Assembly: GCA_900315705.1 (NCBI GenBank)
Contig: ONAB01000011.1
Span: 62,001 to 126,000 of the forward strand
Origin: an uncultured Bacteroidales bacterium
GTDB lineage: Bacteria; Bacteroidota; Bacteroidia; Bacteroidales; WCHB1-69
Length of the DNA stretch: 64,000 bases
Direction of reading: 5' to 3'
Shown here in pieces: positions 28,501 through 35,141 of the stretch (its first letter is position 1; each line of letters opens with the position of its first letter). Under the pieces are notes generated by a model that was given only the letters and a program-made list of their open reading frames with translations, searched no databases and was not told the DNA's origin. A program made the translations under genes and the position numbers.

Positions 28501-29700
28501 GGCGGTGTCTCTTCTGCCCATTCCGGCAGCAAGGTGATGCAATTCTACCAAGGCGGCAGAAATGATGTGAGCTCGCTTGAGTCGCCCGTCTTCGACCTCT
28601 CCGGTCTTACCAACCCGACGCTGACCTACTGGTTCACCAACCAAGCGTGGAGCAGCGACCAGGATGAGTTGGAGGTGTACTACAGAACCTCTCCGACCGA
28701 CACGTGGACGACACTCGCCACCCACAACACCAGCGTCTCCTCCTGGACCCTTGACTCCCTGAGTCTGCCGAGTCCGAGCGCCACCTATCAGATCAAGTTC
28801 AAGGCCACCTCTAACTATGGTTACGGCATCAACCTTGATGACATCACCATCTCGGATGGCAACGGTTCCCCGTCCATCGTGACGCCGACCGTTACCACCC
28901 AGGCTGCCGACAACATTGGCCAGACCTCAGCCACGCTGCACGGCACGGTAACGGCAGGCACGGAGACCATCACGGCCCAGGGCTTCCAGTGGAAGAACAC
29001 CATCGGCGGCAGTTACACCAGCGTGAACGCCACGGGTACCACGATGAGCTACAACCTCACGGGCCTGACGGCGAACACGAACTACACCTTCCGCGCATTC
29101 GCCACCACGGCCAGCGGCACCGTTTACGGCAACGAGATGACCTTCAACACGCTTAACCAGCAGGGCGAGACCTGCGAGGCTCCGACCAACGTGGCCGCCA
29201 CCAACATCGGACAAACCACCGCCGACATCTCCTGGACTCAGCCTGGAAACAGTGCCTCCTCCTGGGATATCCAGTACAAGGAGAACGGCGCCTCCGGCTG
29301 GAACACAGTGGCTACATCCAGCAATCCTCACACGCTGACCGGCCTCACCCCGGAGACCACCTATCTCCTGCAGGTGATTGCACACTGCTCGAACGGTCAG
29401 AACAGTGAACCCTCCACCCTCATCACCTTCACTACCCTTCCTGACGGCATCAACAATTACACCCTGGACAACACCGTGACCGTGTTCCCGAACCCGACCA
29501 CCGGCATCATTCTAATTAAGAATGAAGAATTAAGAATTAAGAATGTGGAAGTGTATGATGCTTACGGCAAGCTTCTGAATGCGATGAGTGTGAATGATCA
29601 CACCGCCACCCTCAACCTGAACGGCTACGCCAAGGGCACCTACTTCGTGCGCGTGACAACCGACAAGGGCGTCGTGACAAAACGGGTGGTGAAGAACTAA
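22537..29700 (+). CDS. Giant multi-domain T9SS surface protein (paralogue, with CUB domain)
   Basis: A 2387-residue paralogue of the 2676-aa protein. Signal peptide about 1-27 (ending VQAQ). The beta-helix-like N-terminal region (about 28-330), PKD-like segment and VTPSPAAVPCG repeat domain match the paralogue closely. The later part differs: Cys-initiated FN3 domains and jelly-roll modules are interrupted by a CUB-like domain at about residues 1190-1305 (CGAVIYDNGG, YDHLYIYDG, LTIVFTSDGS) and by a DSWGDGWNG module near 1760. The end is a type A sorting domain (VFPNPTTGIIL, VEVYDAYGKLL, GTYFVRV, basic RVVKN). Its NEELRIKN segment is encoded by the same ttaagaat words that occur as intergenic repeats. 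Probably a surface adhesin or glycan-binding protein. Confidence 0.88.
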   Translation: MRQFYLFATALLAFALSFLMPAQVQAQNVWDGSIDLTWYDADQNSFDISTPGQLAGVAQLVNGGIASFSGKTLNLTDDIWLNYTGDSTNNWVPIGGGATPTGESTSSGYSFKGTFNGHGHTIYNLYCDKTNYFHAGLFGCIETPCTIDSLVMINPILKSCGMMGSITGFVRGSGNVYIRYCLVVNATIVGTPAGASGSPSAEHNNIGGIIGACYPISSSYTINIQNCGVTGQMSGRYIGGIAGNAERSNITNCYFAGDMTPLNGNFGGMTSHGGNRTNCYSYVNQLNSQSQSSASSHGTSVTQSYMQSDSIIADLGSAFKMDNGINNGYPVLSFMAGVDPTEISICSGEYATLTAFGYDSYVWSNGATTATITVNPTTTTVYTVTGTALSGATGIHSSTVTVFPQATITATAMPSPDGQTHGTVTPSPAAVPCGSSQTVTLTITPDANWHIAQITLNGTVVRGEDPTDGSVVTYVIDPQGTMADVRVFFSNIYHITASTILDDGTPLNVSGLVSPWGSNGVYNATQGADVAYTFNETARYHLMDVEIDNASQGIVNSYTFNNVQESHTIVVTYGDCAPVTNLTVSQVSGTSALISWADGSAGAAQDYVLEWRDTTMGNSWIAEPTITGTSYLLGGLSPLTNYEVRVKSNCSNGLEGGWVNKSFSTPCLVGGDIQIGEGTSTTYYLPSYSYYKYSLTEQIFTAAELGGANTFHSISFQVSSVGAANRTWDIYLMPTTEPSLSSFINVDATAQKVFSGAVNITQGWFTINFDSNYVYDGSTNLMLIVDDNTGDYVSSNYYYYTNNPNGNSVRVYSDGTNYDPTNATSYTATTHNYRNNVIFGGMCDSTTTCVAPNMMVAGVTESSVDVSWVPGYSETSWNLEYKEASDSIWNTISGLTGNSYTITGLNANTVYDIRLQAFCGSDWRMVQARTDCGAITIPYSEDFEDGIISTSQDGYILCWSRLANSTSHWAYVASGSNAHGGTRYMDFHYTPDCYTMAITPTIDNSYPVSSLMAEFYARHNGASGIMEVGVISDINDGTTFEVVDTLEFTATSTYEHFIVSFENYTGSGQNIAFRASNGVSVSFMMDDLIITEIPTCMHPNNLVSTGTGSDNITVNWTEMGDATSWILEYGPSGFTPGQGTGTTETATAHPYTIQNLTSGVSYDIYVQSDCGSMTSDLVGPVTVVTGQYIMNNAVDTLTTCGAVIYDNGGPNGDYSTYSNNILVLYPETPGSMMMLQGTCNVENSYDHLYIYDGVGTGGTQLGSFGNSNDQNVSVLSTTGPLTIVFTSDGSVQKWGFQLFASCQTCFPPSGIMASNITTNSADLSWSGISNEYIVVVMGPDTNEYVVYDTTTTLANLASSSSYRVKIYSVCGSDTSLASSTYSFMTSCGAINITESTPWTENFDGYSGNDAQPFICWSTPVTYSASNGTAPFVYCGYAPSCHSGANSAEFKGNINILVLPEFTNDIHDLRLSFWATACNSNGGHTDNGTLEVGVMTNPADTSTFEFVAFTTRPSDRNGVGNYLGPFDFNGVTATSGRIALRYTSTAAAESWNLDDFTVQIAPNCPSPVKNSVTVTPGTYDATVAWTDTDPTHTSWTVYYKESTDSVWLSDVASTNPTQIYGLSAETSYDVYVVTNCAIGDLVPDATFTTSFTTLPSCPAPTGLNVTTATPTSVTLAWTEPGTANEWEIEYGPSNFTHGNGTTVIANTNPFDVTGLTAGNTYKFYVRGICSVGDTSAYSSSTTYMVPLCDAIDQCNYVFNLTDSWGDGWNGNAINIYSNGVQVATATISTGNSATVTVPLCDNSALSLSWNTGSYPSETSFTVEDPFGNVIYTCTDGSTISGTFFNDTVSCTPPSCPKPQNLTATTSTTTSVTLSWMEMGSATGWEIEYGTPGFTHGSGTTEQATTNPFTVTGLTSGTEYQFYVRAVCSPTDMSDWSNPTIAATLCDAITVTSTTPYTENFDNVTGSLPTCWTNINDAGSTNWTVTSSFNGGVSSAHSGSKVMQFYQGGRNDVSSLESPVFDLSGLTNPTLTYWFTNQAWSSDQDELEVYYRTSPTDTWTTLATHNTSVSSWTLDSLSLPSPSATYQIKFKATSNYGYGINLDDITISDGNGSPSIVTPTVTTQAADNIGQTSATLHGTVTAGTETITAQGFQWKNTIGGSYTSVNATGTTMSYNLTGLTANTNYTFRAFATTASGTVYGNEMTFNTLNQQGETCEAPTNVAATNIGQTTADISWTQPGNSASSWDIQYKENGASGWNTVATSSNPHTLTGLTPETTYLLQVIAHCSNGQNSEPSTLITFTTLPDGINNYTLDNTVTVFPNPTTGIILIKNEELRIKNVEVYDAYGKLLNAMSVNDHTATLNLNGYAKGTYFVRVTTDKGVVTKRVVKN
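29514..29546 (+). repeat. Family E (attaagaat) repeat inside a coding region
   Basis: Tandem attaagaatga/attaagaat words, identical in style to intergenic runs at 42893, 44117 and 58628, here read in frame as LIKNEELRIKN within the sorting domain of the giant protein. Confidence 0.75.
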
Positions 29701-29806
29701 GACGGAAGACGTTAGACGGAAGACGTTAGACGGAAGACGATTTACGATTTACAAAATAAAGTCTCAAGTCTCACGTCTTCAGTCTTAAGTCTAACGTCTC
29801 TGATCC
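29701..29806 (+). repeat. Intergenic repeat, gacggaagacgtta words with inverted copy
   Basis: A 14-bp unit gacggaagacgtta occurs almost three times, then gatttac twice (family D reversed), then gtctcaagtctcacgtcttcag words. AGACGTTAGAC on the left is exactly complementary to GTCTAACGTCT on the right, so a large hairpin is possible. It separates the convergent giant-protein and TonB-domain genes. Confidence 0.75.
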
Positions 29807-29826
29807 AATCGTAATCTAACACACAG

Positions 29827-30258
29827 TTAAAACTCAATCGTATAGGAATAACCGCCGCCCGAGGGCTTGGAGGGCTTTTGGGGTTTGGGGGAAGAGGTCA
29901 CCGTGTAAGTGATGGTATTGGGCGGGGGCGTCGGGGCAAGATGGAAGTTGATGTTGACCTTGCAGTTGACCTTCAGGCGCACGCCACGGTTGCGGGCAGG
30001 GTCGTACTGGAGGAGCTGCACCAACCGCAGGGCCTCCTCGTCGCAGGAGGGCGAGAGGCTCTTGACCACCACCGGATTCTCCACAAAGCCGTCGTCATTC
30101 ACCTGGTAGCTGACCGAGACGGTGCCCTCAAGGCGTTGTTCCATCGCATCTTGTGGATACTGCAGGTGGGCGACCAGAAAATCGCGCAAGGCCTTGGCCC
30201 CGCCGGGATACTGGGGCTTCTCCAAAAAACGTTTGCTCTTTTTCTTCTTTTCTTCCAT
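29827..30258 (-). CDS. TonB C-terminal domain protein without membrane anchor
   Basis: A 143-residue protein with a TonB C-terminal fold: PQYPGGAKALRDFL, YPQDAMEQRLEGTVSVSYQVNDDG, and EEALRLVQLLQYDPARNRG with KVNCKVNINF. A lysine-rich start (MEEKKKKSKRFLEKP) replaces the usual transmembrane helix, and no signal peptide is seen. The tail is Pro/Gly/Ser-rich. Without an anchor it would stay in the cytoplasm or be a partner domain; it could also be a remnant of a longer TonB gene. It has its own -7 box on the minus strand (30293-30300) and faces the giant-protein gene convergently. Confidence 0.75.
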   Translation of the reverse strand: MEEKKKKSKRFLEKPQYPGGAKALRDFLVAHLQYPQDAMEQRLEGTVSVSYQVNDDGFVENPVVVKSLSPSCDEEALRLVQLLQYDPARNRGVRLKVNCKVNINFHLAPTPPPNTITYTVTSSPKPQKPSKPSGGGYSYTIEF

Positions 30259-30292
30259 AAAACGCCTTTAATGACTCATTTTTAAAACGCCG

Positions 30293-30300
30293 CAAAAGTA
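30293..30300 (-). promoter_or_regulatory. -7 box of the TonB-domain gene
   Basis: TACTTTTG on the minus strand, 34 nt before the start codon at 30258. Confidence 0.55.
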
Positions 30301-30340
30301 TGAAAAAAAATATTGAAACGAATAATTATGTGTTTTTCCT

Positions 30341-30427
30341 CTGTTATTCGCCAAGACGGGGCACGTCCCGTCTCTACGCAAGGCAATAACATCGTGTCAT
30401 CATATATTCAAAATTTATGTACATTTG
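30341..30427 (+). repeat. Promoter-bearing repeat F, copy 1
   Basis: gttattcg, then the inverted repeat agacggggcacgtcccgtct, then ctacgcaaggcaataa, a variable gap, and tattcaaaatttatgtacatttgca. The last part contains the -7 box TACATTTG at 30420-30427, 22 nt before the start codon at 30450. The second copy is at 56376-56460 on the other strand. Confidence 0.75.
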
Positions 30428-30449
30428 CAAACTGTAAAACATACAGACT

Positions 30450-31118
30450 ATGTCCATCAAAACCATACACGAATTTGACGACCTGTCGGGACTCATCCGC
30501 CAATTGGGGTTTCTGCCGCTGCTCGACAGCCCTATAGCAGGCTTCTCCGCCGAGGAGATGGCGGCGGAAGAGTGCCGTTACCATCACTACCGTGACGGCA
30601 GCTGGAGCTGGCCGCTGTGGGACTGGAAAGGTCCTGCCATCCAGAACACGCCCTGCGTGTATGGCAAGTTTTTCGGCGGGAAGGCAGGGTTTGTCAGTAT
30701 GGAGTGGTGGCCCGACCTGATGAACTACCGTCAGGGCAAGCACCCCTATCCGGCAGAGAACAGTGTGGAACGCGCGATTCTGGACATTTTGCAGCTGAAC
30801 GGCGCGATGATCACGCGCGAGCTGCGCAGCGCCTGCGGCTTCACCGGCGGCAAGATGCGCAGCCGCTTCGACCACTACATCACCCGCCTCCAGATGGAGT
30901 GCCGCATTGTGACAGAAGACTTTGTCTATCCCAAAGACAAGCACGGCGAACGCTACGGCTTCGGATGGGCCCTGCTCAACACCCCGGAGAACACGGTGGG
31001 GCGGCCCGCCTGCCACTGCGAGCGCACCCCGGAGGAGTCCTTCCAAAGGATGCTGCAACATCTTCACCAGCAACTTCCGCAAGCCCACGAAAAGGCCCTC
31101 CGCAAACTGATTGAATAA
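30450..31118 (+). CDS. Conserved Bacteroidota protein, AlkZ-related type
   Basis: A 222-residue cytoplasmic protein. No signal or membrane segment. It resembles Bacteroidota proteins named AlkZ-related (winged-helix, linked by name to DNA glycosylases) through the pattern WPLWDWKGPAIQNTPCVYGKFFGGKAGF and, later, NGAMITRELRSACGFTGGKMRSRFDHYITRLQM, which looks like a winged helix. The recollection of that family is from memory, not a search. It has its own promoter inside repeat F and precedes the CotH gene by 23 nt. If it is a DNA-repair protein, no partner gene is nearby to confirm this. Confidence 0.6.
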   Translation: MSIKTIHEFDDLSGLIRQLGFLPLLDSPIAGFSAEEMAAEECRYHHYRDGSWSWPLWDWKGPAIQNTPCVYGKFFGGKAGFVSMEWWPDLMNYRQGKHPYPAENSVERAILDILQLNGAMITRELRSACGFTGGKMRSRFDHYITRLQMECRIVTEDFVYPKDKHGERYGFGWALLNTPENTVGRPACHCERTPEESFQRMLQHLHQQLPQAHEKALRKLIE

Positions 31119-31141
31119 TAACCTTTGTGCCTCATTCCGAT

Positions 31142-33190
31142 ATGGATTCAGTGATCAAAAAAGTCTTTCTTCTGGGCATCTGCCTTTGGATGATGACCGC
31201 GCAAGCACAATGGCTCACTTCGTCCAATCTGCCCATCGTCATCATCACCACGGACCTCATACCGGGCACCAACGAGCACTACTCTATTCCTGACGAGCCC
31301 AAGGTGCCCGCCACAATGAAGATATTGTATGTGGACGACACCACCCGCAACTACCTGTCGAACCAGGACGACACCGCCTTCCTGAACTATGTGGGCCGCA
31401 TCGGCATCGAGCTGCGGGGGTCCACCTCCCAGGGGCACAACAAGAAGCCCTACGGCTTTGAGACGCGAATGGACGATGACGTGACCAACCGGAACGTCTC
31501 CCTCCTCGGGATGCCGGCCGAGAACGACTGGATTCTGAACCCTATGAACGACGACCCCTCCTTCCTGCGCGACTGTCTCTCCTACAACCTCTACAGCGCC
31601 TTGGGGCACTACGCACCGCGCACCCGCTACTGCGAGGTCATCGTCAACGGCAACTACCGCGGACTCTATTTTCTGACGGAGAAAATCAAGATTGACAAAA
31701 ATCGCGTGGACATTGTGGCGATGGACAGCACCGACACCGGCCTGCCCGAGGTCAGCGGAGGCTACATCGTGAAGGCCGACAAGCTCACCGGCGGTGACGT
31801 GGCCGCCTGGTCCACCCCCGCCCACGACTTCTGGGAGGATGTCTATTACATCTATCACGACCCTAAACCGGAGGCCATCACCCCTGAGCAGGGCCATTAC
31901 ATCGAGCAGTACTTCAACTCGGTTTTTGCGGCCGTTGACCATCAGGACGAGAATGTCAGCACCGGGTTTCCCGCGCTCATCGACATCCCCTCCTTCATCG
32001 ACTTTATGATTATCGGGGAGTTCTCCTCCAACGTGGATATCTACCAGAAGAGCACCTTCTTCCACAAAGACCGCGGCGGCAAATTGCGCGCCGGGCCGGC
32101 GTGGGACTTCAACCTGTCATACGGCTACGACTTCGGTTCCGTGGGACGGTCGGGGTACAACGTGCTGCAATTCGACAACAGCGACAACACCGGCTCCGAT
32201 TTCTGGCACCAGTTGTATGAAAACGACACCTACCGTTGCTACCTCTATGAGCGATGGAACAAAGTGAAAGGTGGGGGCGGCGCCCTGAATCTCAACCGAG
32301 TGTACGGCATCATCGACAGTCTGGTCGGCGTCATCCAGGAGGCCTTGCCCCGGGAGCGCTCGAGATGGAACCGCACCTACAACTACACCAACCACATCAA
32401 CACGATGAAGAATTGGCTGACATACCGTCTCTACTGGCTTGACAACACCTTCAGCCAGGTGCAGAACTGCCCCGATATGACAACCCCGCCCTTGGTCATC
32501 TCCACCATCAACTACCATCCCCCGATACTGAACGGGCACACCTCCGACGACCTGGAGTTCATCGGCATCACTAATAACGGTGACGACACCCTGGACATTT
32601 CCGGCGTCTATTTCAGGGAACTGGGCGTCACGTACATATTCCCGGCGGGCTCCATCATTCTTCCGCATCAGGAGATCTTCCTCGCCTCCAATATGGATGC
32701 CTTCCTCGACTGTTTCCACATCAGCGCATACGGTCAATACTCCCGGCATCTGTCCAACAAATCCGAAGCGCTCGTCTTAGCCACCGCCTGGGGCTCCATC
32801 ATCGACAAGGTCACCTACGCCGACACCCTCCCGTGGCCCACCACCGCCGATGGTTTTGGCGATTATCTTGTCCTACGGGACCTCAACTCCGACAACAACC
32901 GGGGCGAGAACTGGAGCACCGCCTCTCTGTTCGCGGGCATTGATGACCACAGGGCACTCCCGACCTTGACGGTGGCGCCCAACCCCACCACCGGGCAGGT
33001 CCGTGTACATCTGGACAGACCTATGCGCACCGTCACGGTGACGGACCTTTGTGGCCGGAGGCTCTTCAGCGGAGCGGCAGAGGGCTATGATTTCACATTG
33101 GACCTCTCCCCCTACCCTTCCGGCGTCTATTTCCTGCAGATAATCACCAACCGTCAGGAGCGCATTTCCGCCAAGGTGGTGAAACAATAG
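31142..33190 (+). CDS. CotH kinase family protein with lamin-tail and T9SS domains
   Basis: A 682-residue secreted protein. Signal peptide about 1-23 (ending AQAQ). The CotH domain spans about 30-440: LRGSTSQGHNKKPYGFETR, DWILNPMNDDPSFLRDCLSYNLY, GLYFLTEKIKIDKNRVDI and the catalytic-loop-like PAWDFNLSYGYD. CotH proteins are protein-kinase-like and can phosphorylate secreted proteins. A lamin-tail-like domain follows (about 455-590; DDLEFIGITNNGDDTLDISGVYF), then a type A sorting domain (VAPNPTTGQVRV, VTVTDLCGRRLF, PSGVYFLQI). The ATG at 31142 is preferred over a GTG at 31127 because the signal peptide begins there. It converges on the AbiE locus with only 4 nt between the stops. Confidence 0.88.
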   Translation: MDSVIKKVFLLGICLWMMTAQAQWLTSSNLPIVIITTDLIPGTNEHYSIPDEPKVPATMKILYVDDTTRNYLSNQDDTAFLNYVGRIGIELRGSTSQGHNKKPYGFETRMDDDVTNRNVSLLGMPAENDWILNPMNDDPSFLRDCLSYNLYSALGHYAPRTRYCEVIVNGNYRGLYFLTEKIKIDKNRVDIVAMDSTDTGLPEVSGGYIVKADKLTGGDVAAWSTPAHDFWEDVYYIYHDPKPEAITPEQGHYIEQYFNSVFAAVDHQDENVSTGFPALIDIPSFIDFMIIGEFSSNVDIYQKSTFFHKDRGGKLRAGPAWDFNLSYGYDFGSVGRSGYNVLQFDNSDNTGSDFWHQLYENDTYRCYLYERWNKVKGGGGALNLNRVYGIIDSLVGVIQEALPRERSRWNRTYNYTNHINTMKNWLTYRLYWLDNTFSQVQNCPDMTTPPLVISTINYHPPILNGHTSDDLEFIGITNNGDDTLDISGVYFRELGVTYIFPAGSIILPHQEIFLASNMDAFLDCFHISAYGQYSRHLSNKSEALVLATAWGSIIDKVTYADTLPWPTTADGFGDYLVLRDLNSDNNRGENWSTASLFAGIDDHRALPTLTVAPNPTTGQVRVHLDRPMRTVTVTDLCGRRLFSGAAEGYDFTLDLSPYPSGVYFLQIITNRQERISAKVVKQ

Positions 33191-33194
33191 TACT

Positions 33195-34253
33195 CTATCT
33201 GTTTCCAATCGCTTTACACCAATAAAAGAATGCCTCCGTATTGGTTTTCTTTAGTCTATTAAGTTTGTTGTATTCCGAATTGGTAATTGACCAATCTTTC
33301 ACTTGCATTGGGTCGGTGTACTTTTCTATTTTCTCCACGTTCGTTGAAATCAAAGTGGACAAATAGGCCGCTTTGGATGCTGATACTATTGCGTCCTCAA
33401 TATTGTATAACTCTGAAAAAATAAAACCTTTCACCCGTTTTATACCGTTCTGTAGTTCTTCGAAGTTGCCTTTGCCCATAGCACCTCGAGTACTGATGCA
33501 TAGCGAAGTCTGGAAAATATCTTCCAACACATCGGCAACAACCATTGTCTTGCCTCGGTATCCAATTTCTTTCTGCGCAATCCGCTCAAACGTTTTTTTG
33601 GCAATGTTCATATCGCTGCTTAGGTCGAACAAGCAGCCTACATCGTATAGCTGTTTGATGATTTCCATACTCATACTATTGCCATTCTTATAGTAGGGTA
33701 TGCCAGTTGTATTGGGAGCAAAAGCTGTTAGTTTGTCACCAAGCAAATCCTCTGCACTTGGAACAAAAACATCTACCGAAGAATTTTTCAAGGGTATAAA
33801 CCTTGATTCGATTGGCTTTCCCGAAACATTTGCATAAGGTGTCTGTTCAAATAATATATCTAACAATATATATTCTTCTTCCTGCGACGTTTTATGGATG
33901 GGATTATAGAAAAACTTATAATGTTTTTTGGGAACAAGTGTGGAAAGGGCTCTATCTTGTGGTTCGACACGGATAAATCCTTGTGTGGGAGCAATTTGCT
34001 CCAATCTCACGTCAAGACCGTCCATTGATTCTGGAATAATAATGTCAATATCAACAGACAGACGACTGTTGGAATTGGTCAACAACATCAATGAAGTTCC
34101 GCCTTTGAAAACAAAAGGAATGTCGGACAAAGCCAGGCCTTCAAGCAAAAGAAACGCACGGATAGCCTTTTCCACAAGGATCTTGTCGGCATTTCGGTTC
34201 GCTTTCGAGACCTTCTCAATCCAATCAATATTTAAGAATCTTTTGTCAATCAT
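33195..34253 (-). CDS. AbiEii-type nucleotidyltransferase toxin
   Basis: A 352-residue DUF1814 (AbiEii) nucleotidyltransferase, the toxin of type IV AbiE toxin-antitoxin systems. The key motif is clear: FVFKGGTSLMLL with SRLSVDIDIII, the G-G-T-S and D-x-D of the fold. A further GDKLTAFAP segment with a Lys lies in the C-terminal half. It follows its antitoxin gene by 12 nt and is in the same transcript. Base composition is visibly more AT-rich than the flanking CotH and peptidase genes, which suggests transfer. Related enzymes modify tRNA or other RNA acceptor ends with nucleotides; the substrate here is unknown. Confidence 0.85.
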   Translation of the reverse strand: MIDKRFLNIDWIEKVSKANRNADKILVEKAIRAFLLLEGLALSDIPFVFKGGTSLMLLTNSNSRLSVDIDIIIPESMDGLDVRLEQIAPTQGFIRVEPQDRALSTLVPKKHYKFFYNPIHKTSQEEEYILLDILFEQTPYANVSGKPIESRFIPLKNSSVDVFVPSAEDLLGDKLTAFAPNTTGIPYYKNGNSMSMEIIKQLYDVGCLFDLSSDMNIAKKTFERIAQKEIGYRGKTMVVADVLEDIFQTSLCISTRGAMGKGNFEELQNGIKRVKGFIFSELYNIEDAIVSASKAAYLSTLISTNVEKIEKYTDPMQVKDWSITNSEYNKLNRLKKTNTEAFFYWCKAIGNR

Positions 34254-34265
34254 ACTTATTCAAAT

Positions 34266-35018
34266 TTATGGCAATAATCGTTGAATATTGCCGTTAATTT
34301 GCAATATTATGTTTTGAATTTCCTCCTTTTTGCCTCTTCGACTTGCATATCTCAAAAGCTTTCCTTGATTAATGGAGTATTGCGAGAAAGCATTAGTGTA
34401 GATCAAAAACAGTTCATTACCTTGATAAGCCTGAAAAATATTCGTGTCACAATATACATCCACCAATATTTTTTCAATAGATGAAGTGACAATGTCATTA
34501 ATTGATACGGTTGGAGCTTCTGTAATAAGGTTTTTTATTATGAAAGGTTTGGCACTTTCCGATTGTACGTAATTGTTCACGATGCTTTCAGCAGGATTGA
34601 GGTATACCGCTTTCTTTTTTTCTTGCAGGAAATGGAAAATTGTTTCAACCGCATCTTTTTCAGCTTCTATGATATAGAAACATTTATTGGATAAATGTTG
34701 GGCGAGTGAATTTAGGACAGACGAATCCCATACAGAGCAAGATACAAAAGGAAATTGTTTGCTGATCTGTTTGGCAACTGTTGAAAGATTCTTGTCCAAA
34801 ACAGGCGAAAAGGATTTCTTGTTTCCTATTCTGAAATGTCCTCTCGAAGTCCGTACAATGACTGAGTCCTGAATCATTTTGTACACCCGCCAGTTGATGG
34901 TCATCTGCTTTATTTCAGGTTCTTCTTTCCGAAAAAAAGCGGCAATATCAGCTGTGCTAAAGGATTCCAAAGTGCTGAATGCATTTACAAATTCTGTTCT
35001 TTTGTCGTTTTTAATCAT
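34266..35018 (-). CDS. AbiEi-type antitoxin/regulator (DUF6577-like)
   Basis: A 250-residue partner of the AbiEii toxin. The N-terminal about 80 residues are a winged helix (FSTADIAAFFRKEEPEIKQMTINWRVYKMIQDSVIVRTSRGHFRI), followed by an about 170-residue domain with QFPFVSCSVWDSSVLN and IEKILVDVYCDTN, the pattern of AbiEi/DUF6577 antitoxins. The start at 35018 is preferred: the minus -7 box at 35033-35040 puts transcription start just ahead of it. Starts at 35054 or 35024 would lie in the promoter. A perfect 14-bp inverted repeat upstream is a likely autoregulatory operator. The exact DUF is not certain. Confidence 0.75.
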   Translation of the reverse strand: MIKNDKRTEFVNAFSTLESFSTADIAAFFRKEEPEIKQMTINWRVYKMIQDSVIVRTSRGHFRIGNKKSFSPVLDKNLSTVAKQISKQFPFVSCSVWDSSVLNSLAQHLSNKCFYIIEAEKDAVETIFHFLQEKKKAVYLNPAESIVNNYVQSESAKPFIIKNLITEAPTVSINDIVTSSIEKILVDVYCDTNIFQAYQGNELFLIYTNAFSQYSINQGKLLRYASRRGKKEEIQNIILQINGNIQRLLP

Positions 35019-35032
35019 CAACATTTTTTTTG

Positions 35033-35040
35033 CAAAAATA
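35033..35040 (-). promoter_or_regulatory. -7 box of the AbiE operon
   Basis: TATTTTTG on the minus strand; the start at 35018 is 14 nt further on, so the leader is very short. Confidence 0.65.
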
Positions 35041-35080
35041 CAAATTTTTGGCAAAAATTACAAATATTGCCAAAAATTTG
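35041..35080 (-). promoter_or_regulatory. Inverted-repeat operator of the AbiE operon
   Basis: CAAATTTTTGGCAA at 35041-35054 and its exact complement TTGCCAAAAATTTG at 35067-35080, separated by 12 bp. It abuts the -7 box. AbiEi proteins are known to bind inverted repeats in their own promoter. Confidence 0.75.
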
Positions 35081-35093
35081 TTTTTCTAATCTT

Positions 35094-35129
35094 CTAAAAA
35101 AAAGGCGCGACCCACAATAGGATCGCGCC
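35094..35129 (-). terminator. Terminator of the S46 peptidase gene
   Basis: Minus-strand hairpin GGCGCGA/TCGCGCC (35104-35110 and 35123-35129) followed by a T9-10 run, 13 nt after the peptidase stop. Confidence 0.85.
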
Positions 35130-35141
35130 CGAAAGAGGTCT

